DNA of 5,270 nt from Lysobacterales bacterium. GTDB taxonomy: Bacteria; Pseudomonadota; Gammaproteobacteria; Xanthomonadales; S139-57. This document shows positions 4,743-5,270 of the stretch, in pieces (the first letter of the stretch is position 1; every line of letters begins with the position of its first letter). The DNA is taken from NCBI GenBank assembly GCA_026993285.1, contig JALWTZ010000258.1, positions 1 through 5,270 of the forward strand, in the 5' to 3' direction. The notes beneath the pieces are model-generated. The model had not been told where the DNA came from, did not search any database, and saw only the letters and a program-made list of their open reading frames with translations. Position numbers and translations under genes: made by a program.

Positions 4743-5270
4743 CTACTGCCCCAGCGTATTCTGGCGGTAAAAAGCCCGTAGCTCGGCATAGAGCGCGGGC
4801 TCGTGCTGCTGCATCTTCCACGGTGCCTCGAAAAACAGCTCACTGGCCACGGCAAAGAACTCGGCCGGGTTGGTGGCTGCGTAGGGATTGATCCAGGGCT
4901 TGTGGTGATGGGCCAGTGTCTGCTGCAGACGATCCCAGGCGTGGGTGAACACGGCCGTCCACCGTTTCGGGTCCATGTCGGCATGCAACGGTGGCATGCC
5001 GTTGGCTGCGCCATTCTGCATGTCCAGTTTGTGGGCAAATTCATGGATCACCACATTGTGGCCGCTGCCGGGCTGTTGCTTGTCATGCAGGTGATCTGCC
5101 CAGGAGAGAATCACCGGCCCGTGTAGCCAGGATTCTCCTTCCAGCGGTCGGCGCACCCGGTGCACCACACCATAGGCATCGGTTTCGTCCCGTTCCACCA
5201 CGAAGGTTTCCGCGTATACCACCACTTCGTGCCAGCCGTCATACCAGTCCAGCCCCAGCTCGAGTATGGG
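4743..5270 (-). CDS. mtfA: MtfA-type zinc peptidase, C-terminal part (start beyond window)
   Basis: MtfA is a soluble zinc metallopeptidase (DUF980/M90 family); in enterobacteria it binds the glucose repressor Mlc and so affects ptsG expression. The window holds 175 codons plus the TAG stop of a protein of roughly 260 aa; the frame is open to the right edge. The first visible residues, PILELGLDWYDGWHEVVVY, match E. coli PVLELGLEWLDGFHEVLIY. The zinc motif HEFAH (in VVIHEFAHKLDMQNG) is followed 56 residues later by the likely third ligand Glu in NPAEFFAVASELFFEAP; as I recall the E. coli spacing is 58. The C-terminus stops shortly after AFYRQNTLGQ, shorter than the E. coli tail. A GTG at 5225 is not the true start, because conserved sequence continues upstream of it. 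Whether it acts on an Mlc-like partner here is unknown. The gene is convergent with fabG, 2 bp apart. Confidence 0.93.
   Translation of the reverse strand, partial: PILELGLDWYDGWHEVVVYAETFVVERDETDAYGVVHRVRRPLEGESWLHGPVILSWADHLHDKQQPGSGHNVVIHEFAHKLDMQNGAANGMPPLHADMDPKRWTAVFTHAWDRLQQTLAHHHKPWINPYAATNPAEFFAVASELFFEAPWKMQQHEPALYAELRAFYRQNTLGQ
4769..4801 (-). terminator. Terminator-like hairpin within the end of mtfA
   Basis: Read on the minus strand, AGCCCG (4801-4796) pairs with CGGGCT (4778-4773), and inside it GAGC-type arms (4794-4791 with 4784-4781) extend the stem around a six-base loop. A run of five T (4773-4769) follows. The plus strand has A before the stem and no T run after it, so the element points only leftward. 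It lies before the mtfA stop codon (4745-4743), so termination here would remove the stop from the mRNA. Chance pairing in coding sequence is possible. Confidence 0.4.

Noticed and set aside
4000..4821. 273-codon minus-strand open frame across fabG and the end of mtfA
   Set aside because: It overlaps two real genes in a different frame, and its Gly/His-rich sequence is typical of an antisense shadow.
4803..5126. 107-codon plus-strand open frame opposite mtfA
   Set aside because: It is antisense to the conserved HEFAH-containing coding sequence; no independent support.
1..5270. CRISPR arrays, tRNA genes, insertion sequences, phage or plasmid signatures
   Set aside because: I saw no regularly spaced repeats, cloverleaf-like elements, transposase motifs or terminal inverted repeats; the window is ordinary core-genome sequence.

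Overview
This is a GC-rich chromosomal segment from a bacterium. Gene content and order match the gammaproteobacterial locus maf(yceF) <-> yceD-rpmF-plsX-fabH-fabD-fabG. The zinc-free (cysteine-less) L32, the YceF-type Maf, and the FabD, FabH and FabG proteins, whose active-site numbering is close or identical to E. coli, all point to a gammaproteobacterium. The missing acpP after fabG and the L32 tail argue against an enteric bacterium. I cannot name the genus.

Layout. Positions 1-209 (minus) hold the N-terminal third of a Maf-family nucleotide pyrophosphatase, cut by the window edge. Positions 188-215 carry a good sigma70-type promoter that reads rightward. Next on the plus strand come yceD (225-737, DUF177), rpmF (777-968, ribosomal protein L32), a strong intrinsic terminator hairpin (989-1018), plsX (1050-2075), fabH (2072-3046), fabD (3057-3989) and fabG (3994-4740). 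The last four are tightly packed: plsX/fabH overlap by 4 bp, fabH/fabD are 10 bp apart and fabD/fabG 4 bp apart. Positions 4743-5270 (minus) hold the C-terminal part of an MtfA-type zinc peptidase, convergent with fabG and only 2 bp from it; its start lies beyond the window. No stretch above 300 bases lacks a gene.

How the genes work together. YceD (linked to 23S rRNA accumulation) and L32 serve the large ribosomal subunit. PlsX converts acyl-ACP to acyl-phosphate for phospholipid synthesis. FabD makes malonyl-ACP, FabH does the first condensation and FabG reduces the beta-ketoacyl-ACP. One growth-linked promoter could therefore tie ribosome assembly to membrane lipid supply, with the hairpin after rpmF setting how much transcription reaches the lipid genes.

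I found no novel gene system. The observations worth checking are regulatory and architectural: a promoter so close to yceD that its mRNA should be leaderless or nearly so, a terminator in mid-operon, a plsX start with no Shine-Dalgarno sequence, a candidate internal promoter in plsX, loss of acpP from its usual place, and a terminator-like hairpin inside the end of mtfA.
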